A stretch of 64,000 nucleotides of DNA from Planococcus sp. APC 4015 (GTDB lineage: Bacteria; Actinomycetota; Actinomycetes; Actinomycetales; Microbacteriaceae): the NCBI GenBank assembly GCA_030407505.1, contig JASDDH010000004.1, forward strand, positions 84,385 through 148,384, in the 5' to 3' direction. A program made the translations under genes and the position numbers. Positions 58,217-64,000 of this stretch are shown here, one piece after another (the first letter of the stretch is position 1; each line of letters opens with the position of its first letter). A model generated the notes under the pieces. It worked only from the letters and a program-made list of their open reading frames with translations. It was not told where the DNA came from and did not search any database.

Positions 58217-59644
58217 TCAGCGGCCGTTTCGACCGAGCTGCGACGTGATCTCGGACACCTGGTTGTAGATCGAGCGACGTTCCTTCATCAGCTCGCTGAT
58301 CTTCTTGTAGGCGTACATCACCGTCGTGTGATCGCGATTGCCGAACAGCTGACCGATCTTGGGCAGCGACAGACTCGTGCGCTCACGACACAGGTACATG
58401 GCGATCTGGCGAGCGGTGGCGACCGACTGCGACCGACTCGATCCGTACAGGTCGTCGACGGTGAGCTTGAAGTACTGCGCGGTCGCCGTGATGATGTCCG
58501 TCGGCGAGATGACGTTGGCGTCGTCCTGGTCGATGATGTCGCGCAGCACGGTCTGCGCGAGCGACATGTCGAGATTCGAGCGGTTGAGGCTCGCGAAGGC
58601 CGAGACACGGATGAGGGCGCCCTCGAGTTCGCGGATGTTGGACGAGACGACGGTCGCGATGTATTCAAGCACTTCGTCGGGGATGTGCAGTCTCTCGGAC
58701 TGCGCCTTCTTGCGCAGGATCGCGATGCGGGTCTCGAGGTCGGGCGCCTGCACATCCGTGATGAGGCCCCATTCGAACCGGCTGCGCATGCGGTCTTCGA
58801 ACCCGGTCAGGTGCTTGGGCGGCACATCGCTGGTGATCACGACCTGCTTGTCATGGTCGTGCAACGTGTTGAAGGTGTGGAAGAACGCCTCCTGCGTCTC
58901 GGCGCGACCCTGCAGGAACTGGATGTCGTCGATCAACAGGATGTCGACATCGCGGTATCTGGCCTGGAATGCCGAGCCGCGGTTGTTGGCGATCGAGTTG
59001 ATGAAGTCGTTTGTGAACTCCTCGCTCGACACGTACCGCACCTTGATGCCGGCGTACAGGCTGATGGCGTAGTCGCCGATGGCATGCAGCAGGTGGGTCT
59101 TGCCGAGTCCCGAGTCCCCGTAGATGAAGAGAGGGTTGTACGCCTTCGCCGGCGCCTCGGCTACCGCGACCGCCGCGGCATGGGCGAAGCGGTTGGACTG
59201 CCCGATGACGAAGTTGTCGAACGTGTACTTGGGGTTGAGGCGGGTGTCGCTGCGTGCGATGCCGGGTGCGGCATCCGGAACATCTTCGATCGGCGACCGG
59301 GGAATGGACGTCGGCGTGGTCGGCGCGCTCTCGGTCTGCACCTGCATCGGCGCCGTGAGGTGCGCGTCGACCAGTTCGGGGTTCACGACCACACGGAAGT
59401 TCGTCACCTCGCCGCCCGGGGAGGAATGGGCGATCCCTTCGAGGATCGACGCGCGCATCCGCTTCGTGAACTGAGCCGCCGTGAGGTCGTTCGGCACGTC
59501 GAGGTACAGCGTGCCGCCCATGACGCCCTGCGGCACGGCGAGGTTGAGGAATCCCTCGAGCTGCGGCGTGATCCGCTCATCGGTGCGGAGGACATCCAGC
59601 ACATCGGACCAGATGGGGACATCTGGGTTCTCGTGCGCTGACAT
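58217..59644 (-). CDS. dnaA: Chromosomal replication initiator DnaA
   Basis: The 475-residue initiator binds DnaA boxes at oriC. Domain I is at the N terminus (PIWSDVLDVLRTDERITPQLEGFLNLAVPQ), a Pro/Thr linker follows, and the AAA+ domain has NPLFIYGDSGLGKTHLLHAIG (Walker A) and VDILLIDDIQFLQGR (Walker B). Domain IV ends with VATARQIAMYLCRERTSLSLPKIGQLFGNRDHTTVMYAYKKI, the DnaA signature. ATG 59644 follows GGGAGGG; the longer frame is not supported. The promoter at 59722-59750 and a DnaA box at 59702-59710 suggest autoregulation. Confidence 0.98.
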   Translation of the reverse strand: MSAHENPDVPIWSDVLDVLRTDERITPQLEGFLNLAVPQGVMGGTLYLDVPNDLTAAQFTKRMRASILEGIAHSSPGGEVTNFRVVVNPELVDAHLTAPMQVQTESAPTTPTSIPRSPIEDVPDAAPGIARSDTRLNPKYTFDNFVIGQSNRFAHAAAVAVAEAPAKAYNPLFIYGDSGLGKTHLLHAIGDYAISLYAGIKVRYVSSEEFTNDFINSIANNRGSAFQARYRDVDILLIDDIQFLQGRAETQEAFFHTFNTLHDHDKQVVITSDVPPKHLTGFEDRMRSRFEWGLITDVQAPDLETRIAILRKKAQSERLHIPDEVLEYIATVVSSNIRELEGALIRVSAFASLNRSNLDMSLAQTVLRDIIDQDDANVISPTDIITATAQYFKLTVDDLYGSSRSQSVATARQIAMYLCRERTSLSLPKIGQLFGNRDHTTVMYAYKKISELMKERRSIYNQVSEITSQLGRNGR

Positions 59645-59701
59645 GACCCTCCCGGGTTGTTGATGAATCCCTCGGATGCCGCGGAAACACCGCACGGAGC
59701 C

Positions 59702-59710
59702 TGTGGATAA
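59702..59710 (-). promoter_or_regulatory. DnaA box in the dnaA leader
   Basis: TTATCCACA on the minus strand, 12 nt downstream of the dnaA -10-like element, well placed for repression by DnaA itself. Confidence 0.75.
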
Positions 59711-59721
59711 CGAACGGAGCA

Positions 59722-59750
59722 ACGCTAGTCAGCGGACGACTCGCGAGCAA
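59722..59750 (-). promoter_or_regulatory. Probable dnaA promoter
   Basis: On the minus strand TTGCTC (59750-59745) and TAGCGT (59727-59722) are separated by exactly 17 nt. The start would lie just before the DnaA box. The 309-bp dnaA-rpmH gap (59645-59953) otherwise holds this promoter, the box and the rpmH promoter and leader. Confidence 0.55.
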
Positions 59751-59831
59751 ACTCCACTGTAGGCACGCGCGGCGTGTCACTGCCAGGGGCACCCGGACCC
59801 GCGCTGGATAATGCCCGATCGGCGGACCGGT

Positions 59832-59860
59832 TTGAGTTCGCCGACGAGTCGACGTAGGCT
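59832..59860 (+). promoter_or_regulatory. Probable rpmH-rnpA promoter
   Basis: TTGAGT (59832-59837), 17-nt spacer, TAGGCT (59855-59860). It would give a leader of about 85 nt for the rpmH-rnpA-yidD-yidC-jag-rsmG gene string. Confidence 0.55.
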
Positions 59861-59953
59861 TAGGCGGTTGACTATGCCCTCTCGGGCAGTCCCCTCATCG
59901 TCGTCTTCGGGCCATGCCTTGGAATCCGCAGACACCTCATCCGGAGTGATCTC

Positions 59954-60091
59954 ATGAGCAAGCGCACGTTCCAGCCCAACAACCGCCGCCGCGCCAAGAA
60001 GCACGGCTTCCGCGCCCGCATGCGCACCCGCGCCGGCCGTGGCATCCTTGCCGCTCGCCGCGCCAAGGGCCGCACCGAGCTCTCGGCCTGA
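59954..60091 (+). CDS. rpmH: 50S ribosomal protein L34
   Basis: The 45-residue basic protein [45 protein letters not shown] has the invariant L34 motif KRTFQPN..RRAK.HGFR.RM.T..GR..L..RR..GR..L. It binds 23S rRNA. The AGTGATCTC leader gives only a weak ribosome site. rnpA follows after 8 nt, the standard arrangement. Confidence 0.98.
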   Translation: MSKRTFQPNNRRRAKKHGFRARMRTRAGRGILAARRAKGRTELSA

Positions 60092-60099
60092 CCCGAGCG

Positions 60100-60438
60100 G
60101 TGCTCGCTCGGCCGAACCGACTCACCCGCGGGGCTGATTACAAAGCTGTCGTCCGTCGGGGCCGTCGGTGCGTCGGCGCGCATACGGTCACGTATGTCGG
60201 CGAGCCTGCAGATCAGGATGCCGCGCGCTTCGGCTTCATCGTGAGTCGCCAGGTCGGCGGTGCTGTCGTGCGCAACACCGTGCGCAGACGACTCAAGGCC
60301 GTCTGCGCCGACGCACTCCCATCGGTGCGTCCCGACCTCGACGTCGTCATCCGCGCACTGCCGAGCGCCGCGACAGTCGACTTCGCCGAGCTGCGCGACG
60401 ACGTCGTGCGCTGTCTCGCACGCAGGGCCGCCGCATGA
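60100..60438 (+). CDS. rnpA: Ribonuclease P protein component
   Basis: A 112-residue basic protein from GTG 60100. It starts [22 protein letters not shown] and carries the RNase P signature [27 protein letters not shown] (RNR motif region), followed by [18 protein letters not shown]. It assists the RNA enzyme in processing pre-tRNA 5' ends. Its stop overlaps yidD in ATGA. Confidence 0.96.
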   Translation: MLARPNRLTRGADYKAVVRRGRRCVGAHTVTYVGEPADQDAARFGFIVSRQVGGAVVRNTVRRRLKAVCADALPSVRPDLDVVIRALPSAATVDFAELRDDVVRCLARRAAA

Positions 60439-60791
60439 GCGTGCTGCCGGCCTACGCCCTCGGAGATGCCCGGCTCGAGGCATCCGATCTTCTGCGCACT
60501 GTTCCCCTGCTTCCGCGCAACGCGCTCCTGGCGCTGCTCCACGGCTACCGCGCCACCATCTCGCACACCTATGGCGACGTCTGCAAGTACTACCCGTCGT
60601 GCTCGGCCTACGCGGTCGGGGCCGTGCAGCAGCACGGCGCGGTCAAGGGGTCCGCGCTCACCGCGGCTCGGATCGCCCGCTGCCACCCGTGGGCTGCAGG
60701 CGGCGTCGATGATGTTCCCGCACACTCGCACTACCGGCATGCATTGACCCGTCACGGGTTCGTGGTGCCGATCCATCCCGGAAAGGACTGA
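60435..60791 (+). CDS. yidD: Membrane protein insertion efficiency factor YidD
   Basis: The 118-residue protein has the YidD core [68 protein letters not shown], with the conserved CKYYPSCS and RCHPW..GG. It assists YidC-dependent insertion at the membrane. ATG 60435 overlaps rnpA by 4 nt; yidC follows after 8 nt. The N-terminal 30 residues are longer than in the shortest family members. Confidence 0.95.
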   Translation: MSVLPAYALGDARLEASDLLRTVPLLPRNALLALLHGYRATISHTYGDVCKYYPSCSAYAVGAVQQHGAVKGSALTAARIARCHPWAAGGVDDVPAHSHYRHALTRHGFVVPIHPGKD

Positions 60792-60799
60792 TCCTCCGC

Positions 60800-61912
60800 A
60801 TGGATCTCTGGCTCTCCTCCACACCGGCCCCGGCACCCGCCGCCGGTGGCTTCGACCTGATCGGCACGATCCTGTGGCCGCTCAAGTGGCTGGTCGAGCT
60901 CGTGCTCGTCGGCTGGCACTGGGTGTTCACGTCGATCGGCCTGTCGGCTGCCGACGGTCTCACCTGGGTCCTCGCGATCGTGGGGCTGGTGATCATCGTC
61001 CGCTCGGCGATGATCCCGCTTTTCGTGAAGCAGATCAAGAGCCAGCGAAAGATGATGGAAATCGCTCCTGAACTGCGAAAAGTTCAGGAGAAGTACAAGG
61101 GCAAGCGAGATCAGCTGTCGCGTGAGGCAATGAGCCGCGAGACGATGGCGCTGTACAAGAAGCACGGCACGACCCCGGTGTCGAGCTGTCTTCCGCTGCT
61201 TGTCCAGATGCCCGTCTTCTTCGCGCTGTTCAGCGTGCTCAACGACGTCACCCGGCACGCTCAAGCGGGTATCGGCGGCGTGGGTCTGCTCAACGCCGAG
61301 CTGACCGAGCAGTTCTACGAGGCCAAACTCTTCGGGGTCGCCTCGCTGCACGAGACGCTCATCAACGCCTTCGAGAGCAGCAACACGGTCGCCATCATCA
61401 TCCTGCTGACCCTCGTCGTGCTGATGATCGGTTCGCAGTTCTTCACGCAGCTGCAGATCATCTCGAAGAACCTGTCGCCCGAAGCCAAGACCGGCCAGGC
61501 CTACCAGATGCAGAAGATCATGCTCTGGGTCCTCCCCTTCGCCTTCGTCTTCTCGGGTGTGTTCTTCCCCCTCGGTGTGGTCATCTACTGGTTCGTCTCG
61601 AACCTGTGGACGATGGGGCAGCAGTTCCTCGTCATCCGCGAGATGCCGACGCCGGGCTCGGATGCCGCGAAAGCGCGCGAGGAGCGTCTGGCCCGCAAGG
61701 GCAAGGCCATCGACTCGTCGGGCAAGGTCGTCCCGATGGAGAAGTACCTGGCCGAGCAGCAGCGTCTGCTCGAAGAGGCCGAAAAGGCCAGAGCCGCAGC
61801 ACCGAAGCGCCAGCAGCCGGTGAGCAAGCAGCGTGCGAAGAAGAACTCCCAGCGCCCGGGTGGTTCCACCGGCGCCCCGAAACCGGATGCCGGTGGCGTC
61901 GGATCCGCGTGA
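60800..61912 (+). CDS. yidC: Membrane protein insertase YidC
   Basis: A 370-residue Oxa1/YidC insertase with five membrane helices in the actinobacterial form without the large periplasmic domain. The conserved helical hairpin IIVRSAMIPLFVKQIKSQRKMMEIAPELRKVQEKYKGKRDQLSREAMSRETMALYKKHGTTPVSSCLPLLVQMPVFFALFSVL carries the groove Arg and the coiled-coil loop. The C terminus is a basic/polar tail (RAAAPKRQQPVSKQRAKKNSQRPGGS) that can touch ribosomes. Confidence 0.97.
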   Translation: MDLWLSSTPAPAPAAGGFDLIGTILWPLKWLVELVLVGWHWVFTSIGLSAADGLTWVLAIVGLVIIVRSAMIPLFVKQIKSQRKMMEIAPELRKVQEKYKGKRDQLSREAMSRETMALYKKHGTTPVSSCLPLLVQMPVFFALFSVLNDVTRHAQAGIGGVGLLNAELTEQFYEAKLFGVASLHETLINAFESSNTVAIIILLTLVVLMIGSQFFTQLQIISKNLSPEAKTGQAYQMQKIMLWVLPFAFVFSGVFFPLGVVIYWFVSNLWTMGQQFLVIREMPTPGSDAAKAREERLARKGKAIDSSGKVVPMEKYLAEQQRLLEEAEKARAAAPKRQQPVSKQRAKKNSQRPGGSTGAPKPDAGGVGSA

Positions 61913-61958
61913 TCCCGACGTCATTCAGCCCCCCACGAACGAAAACCACGAGGAACAC

Positions 61959-62480
61959 ATGAGCACCTCCCCCGACACCGAAACGCTCGGCGCTGTCCGC
62001 GCGGACCGTGAGCCGGCGACCGTCGAGCAGCTCGAAGAGGAAGGCGATCTGGCGGCGGACTTCCTCGAGGGTCTTCTCGACATCGCCGACATCGACGGCG
62101 ACCTCGCCATGGACGTCCGCTCGGGTCGCGCGTACGTGACCGTGGAGCCCCCCGCCGGCGGTTCCGTCGATCTCCTGGCCGCTCCCGACACGGTTCAGGC
62201 GCTGCAGGAACTCACGCGCATCGCTGTGCAGACCCAGACCGCGCGATTCTCACGCCTCATCCTCGATATCGGGGGGTCACGGGACACCCGCCAGCGTGAG
62301 CTCGAGAAGCTCGTGGACCGCGCGATCGAGCGGCTCGAAGAGGGAGCATCCCAGGCATCGCTTCCCGCGATGTCGAGCTACGAGCGCAAGCTGGTGCACG
62401 ACGTCGCCGCTGATCGCGGATTCACGTCCGAGTCGTACGGTGAAGGTGCGGACCGCCACACCGTCATCCGTCGTAGCTGA
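61959..62480 (+). CDS. jag: KH/R3H RNA-binding protein Jag (KhpB)
   Basis: The 173-residue protein starts at ATG 61959 after CGAGGAA. A type II KH domain (DFLEGLLDIADIDGDLAMDVRSGRAYVTVEPPAGGSVDLLAAPDTVQALQELTRIAVQTQ) precedes the R3H domain (LPAMSSYERKLVHDVAADRGFTSESYGEGADRHTVIRRS), in which the usual R..H is R..VH. No Jag_N domain is present, as usual in Actinobacteria. A perfect parS site lies between its stop and rsmG. Confidence 0.93.
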   Translation: MSTSPDTETLGAVRADREPATVEQLEEEGDLAADFLEGLLDIADIDGDLAMDVRSGRAYVTVEPPAGGSVDLLAAPDTVQALQELTRIAVQTQTARFSRLILDIGGSRDTRQRELEKLVDRAIERLEEGASQASLPAMSSYERKLVHDVAADRGFTSESYGEGADRHTVIRRS

Positions 62481-62484
62481 CGCC

Positions 62485-62500
62485 TGTTTCACGTGAAACA
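62485..62500. promoter_or_regulatory. parS site 1
   Basis: TGTTTCACGTGAAACA, the exact 16-bp ParB-binding palindrome, 4 nt after the jag stop and 3 nt before the rsmG ATG. Confidence 0.93.
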
Positions 62501-62503
62501 TCG

Positions 62504-63136
62504 ATGATCGATATCGAGGTCGAACCGCCCGCCGCTTCCGAGATCTTCGGCGCTCGCATAGACCGGGCTCGTGAGTTCGCCGACGCGCTGGGTCGGTACG
62601 GAGAAGAGCGCGGCTTGATCGGCCCGCTGGAGCCGCCGAGGCTGTGGTCGCGCCACATCCTCAACAGCGCGGTTGTGGCACCGTTGCTGGCAGGGTCGGT
62701 CGGCGACGTCGGCTCAGGTGCAGGATTGCCAGGGATTGTCCTCGCCATCGCGCGCCCCGACGTTCAGTTCGTGTTGATCGAGCCGATGGAGCGACGTGTC
62801 GCCTGGTTGAGTGAGCAGGTCGCCGAACTGGAACTCGACAACGTTGAGGTTCTGCGGGCGCGCGCCGAAGACTGGCGTCGCGGGCCCGTGCTCGACATCG
62901 TGACGGCGCGCGCGGTGAGTGCCCTGCGCACCCTCGTGCCGATCACTGCCCCGCTGGTGCGGGATGGCGGTGAACTCATCCTCCTCAAAGGCGCTGCCGC
63001 TCAGACCGAGATCGAGGCGGCGGCGAAACAGCTGCGAGCCACACGGGTGACCGACGCGCGCGTCGAGGTCGTCGGTGAAGGTCTGCTGGAGGAACCGACC
63101 CGCGTGGTGCGGGCCACCGTCCGCGCTCCGCGCTGA
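62504..63136 (+). CDS. rsmG: 16S rRNA (guanine-N7) methyltransferase
   Basis: The 210-residue methyltransferase (GidB) modifies G527 of 16S rRNA. It has PPRLWSRHILNSAVVAPLL, the SAM-binding VGDVGSGAGLPGIVLAIARPDVQFVLIEPMERRVAWL and DIVTARAVSALRTLVPITAPLVRDGGELILLKG, which are the family signatures. Loss of this gene often gives low-level streptomycin resistance. parS 1 lies directly before it and three more parS sites directly after it. parA/parB are usually next but are not within this window. Confidence 0.96.
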   Translation: MIDIEVEPPAASEIFGARIDRAREFADALGRYGEERGLIGPLEPPRLWSRHILNSAVVAPLLAGSVGDVGSGAGLPGIVLAIARPDVQFVLIEPMERRVAWLSEQVAELELDNVEVLRARAEDWRRGPVLDIVTARAVSALRTLVPITAPLVRDGGELILLKGAAAQTEIEAAAKQLRATRVTDARVEVVGEGLLEEPTRVVRATVRAPR

Positions 63137-63137
63137 C

Positions 63138-63153
63138 CGTTTCACGTGAAACG
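63138..63153. promoter_or_regulatory. parS site 2
   Basis: CGTTTCACGTGAAACG: 14-bp parS core intact, both outer bases changed symmetrically. It begins at the end of the rsmG stop codon. Confidence 0.85.
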
Positions 63154-63160
63154 TCGCGCC

Positions 63161-63204
63161 TCGGTGATCGAGTAGCGACGAAGGAGCGTATCGAGATCCC
63201 TCGG
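63161..63204 (+). repeat. Palindromic repeat unit R1 (GGTGATCGAGTAGCGACG type)
   Basis: GGTGATCGAGTAGCGACGAA then GGAGCGTATCGAGATCCC. First of at least five direct copies between 63161 and 64000; the family looks like a REP-type dispersed repeat. Confidence 0.85.
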
Positions 63205-63216
63205 CCGCTTTCCGGA

Positions 63217-63232
63217 TGCTTCACGTGAAACT
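63217..63232. promoter_or_regulatory. parS site 3 (one core change)
   Basis: TGCTTCACGTGAAACT: differs from the consensus at positions 3 and 16. It lies between repeat units R1 and R2. Confidence 0.75.
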
Positions 63233-63251
63233 CCGCGTTTCCGCTCTCTAC

Positions 63252-63294
63252 CCGGTGATCGAGTAGGGACGGAGAGCGTATCGAGACCCCTCGA
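63252..63294 (+). repeat. Palindromic repeat unit R2
   Basis: CCGGTGATCGAGTAGGGACG then GAGAGCGTATCGAGACCCC; same family as R1 with a few changes. Confidence 0.85.
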
Positions 63295-63306
63295 CCCTCT
63301 TCCGGG

Positions 63307-63322
63307 TGTTTCACGTGAAACT
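63307..63322. promoter_or_regulatory. parS site 4
   Basis: TGTTTCACGTGAAACT: 15 of 16 consensus bases. It lies between R2 and R3. Confidence 0.88.
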
Positions 63323-63351
63323 TAGCGTCGTAGCCCACGTTACCGCCCTGA

Positions 63352-63390
63352 CCCGGTGATCGAGTAGCGACGAAGGAGCGTATCGAGATC
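63352..63390 (+). repeat. Palindromic repeat unit R3
   Basis: CCCGGTGATCGAGTAGCGAC then GAAGGAGCGTATCGAGATC. Together with R1, R2 and parS 2-4 it fills the 345-bp gap between rsmG and the GIY-YIG gene. Confidence 0.85.
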
Positions 63391-63420
63391 TGCGCCACCA
63401 CAGCGCCGCTCCTATGACCC

Positions 63421-63429
63421 TTATCCACA
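63421..63429 (+). promoter_or_regulatory. Isolated perfect DnaA box
   Basis: TTATCCACA, flanked by CCTATG (63411-63416) and CATAGG (63428-63433) as inverted arms. It lies about 5 kb from oriC, just after the parS/repeat array and 50 nt before the GIY-YIG gene. Confidence 0.65.
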
Positions 63430-63481
63430 TAGGCGACGAACCACGCGCCACCAGCAGGCAACCACCCTTCATGATCGACGG

Positions 63482-63775
63482 ATGCCCTACATGTACATCC
63501 TCGAGTGCAGTGATCGATCCACCTATGTCGGAAGCACCCGCAACCTGGACAGACGGCTGTGGGAGCACGAGAACGGCCGAGGTTCCGCCTATACGCGCCG
63601 AAGATTGCCCGTACGCCTTCTGTACAGCGAGCAGTTCGACCGTGTTGAAGACGCTTCTCGGCGAGAAAAGCAGGTGCAGGGCTGGAGTCGGGCCAAGCGG
63701 CTGGCTCTCGTGAACGAGCGCCCGGAGCTCCTCCGCCCACTGAGCCGGAAGCCACGGCGGGACCGTCTCTGGTGA
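63482..63775 (+). CDS. GIY-YIG domain protein (UPF0213/YhbQ type)
   Basis: A 97-residue single-domain protein: MPYMYILECSDRSTYVGSTRNLDRRLWEHENGRGSAYTRRRLPVRLLYSEQFDRVEDASRREKQVQGWSRAKRLALVN. The GIY-YIG strands are YMYIL and YVG, with catalytic Arg in LDRRL, and the REKQVQGWSRAKR segment is typical of the YhbQ/URI family of structure-selective nucleases. Cellular role unclear. It sits between repeat-rich spacers, and such genes are often mobile, but base use looks native. Confidence 0.92.
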   Translation: MPYMYILECSDRSTYVGSTRNLDRRLWEHENGRGSAYTRRRLPVRLLYSEQFDRVEDASRREKQVQGWSRAKRLALVNERPELLRPLSRKPRRDRLW

Positions 63776-63856
63776 CGAGTGTGTCGCTGGGAGCACTTCA
63801 GCCGCGTCAGCGCGGTGTCTTGTCAGGGCGGAGACCGGTCAGCGATGAGGAAGATC

Positions 63857-64000
63857 CCGGTGATCGAGCAGCGACGGAGGAGCGTATCGAGATCGCTAGG
63901 CGGTCGGGTCTCGATACGGCGGTTGCGCCGCCTACTCGACCACCGGTGGTGACAGCGGTGGCGTTACAGGCCTGTTCCCGGTGATCGAGTAGCGACGGAG
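63857..64000. repeat. Repeat units R4, inverted copy and R5 (cut by window end)
   Basis: R4 at 63857-63893 (GTGATCGAGCAGCGACGGAG..). A reverse-oriented copy at about 63908-63946 reads GTCTCGATACGGC and ends in CTACTCGACCACCGG, so R4 and the inverted copy together can form a long hairpin. R5 begins at about 63978 and runs off the window. The rest of 63776-63856 shows nothing I can identify. Confidence 0.8.

Noticed and set aside
63772..63984. 70-aa frame after the GIY-YIG gene
   Set aside because: Consists of translated repeat units; no ribosome site and no recognisable product.

Overview
This is a high-GC (about 70% by eye) actinobacterial chromosome segment spanning the replication origin. 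The gene set and order (rsmG-jag-yidC-yidD-rnpA-rpmH | dnaA-oriC-dnaN-recF-DUF721-gyrB-gyrA-DUF3566, then crgA, sortase, pabA/trpG-like, pknB/pknA/pbpA/rodA/pstP/fhaB/fhaA), a NucS mismatch endonuclease, no mutS/mutL in view, and the frequent word GGATGCCG fit Microbacteriaceae, most likely Microbacterium or a close relative. The genus is an inference; no rRNA gene is present.

Layout. 1-6.7 kb: partial HerA-like ATPase, chorismate mutase, AI-2E-type transporter, a repeat-bounded remnant of a short-chain dehydrogenase, a beta-propeller lactonase-like protein behind purA, a cytochrome P450 and a Pr6Pr membrane protein. 6.7-13.8 kb: one very large secreted repeat protein with an LPPTG sortase signal. 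13.9-18.8 kb: lipoprotein cyclophilin, metNIQ methionine importer, argG. 18.8-25.1 kb: complete Mrp-type Na+/H+ antiporter operon (mnhA-C-D-E-F-G), every junction a 4-nt stop/start overlap. 25.2-34.2 kb: LacI regulator with a palindromic operator and a divergent MFS transporter, nucS, HAD phosphatase, coiled-coil membrane protein, a rhomboid-like/DUF2156 lysyltransferase fusion, cold-shock protein, GntR regulator, acetyltransferase, tRNA-Leu. 34.4-43.3 kb: cell-envelope growth and signalling operon fhaA-fhaB-pstP-rodA-pbpA-pknA-like-pknB. 43.3-50 kb: glutamine amidotransferase, 51-aa membrane peptide and class E sortase, crgA, rhomboid protease, cyclophilin, YbaK, NUDIX, acyltransferase, tRNA-Ala and tRNA-Ile, DUF3566. 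50-62.5 kb: the gyrA-gyrB-DUF721-recF-dnaN / oriC / dnaA / rpmH-rnpA-yidD-yidC-jag core. 62.5-64 kb: rsmG, parS sites interleaved with a palindromic repeat family, and a GIY-YIG protein.

How it works together. The core replicates and segregates the chromosome (DnaA boxes at oriC and outlying copies, a parS cluster for ParB just beyond rsmG). The fha/pstP/rodA/pbpA/pkn block sets peptidoglycan elongation under Ser/Thr phosphorylation. The class E sortase could anchor the LPPTG protein, although they lie 30 kb apart.

Most of the window is ordinary conserved core. I did not find a clear new defence or metabolic system. The most interesting signals are structural: a parS/palindrome tandem array, isolated DnaA boxes, a consistent TAnnnT element 6-7 nt before many start codons (leaderless expression), a three-times-repeated ATGCCTGA gene junction giving MPEP- proteins, an over-represented GGATGCCG word, the rhomboid-like/DUF2156 fusion, and the repeat-flanked dehydrogenase remnant.
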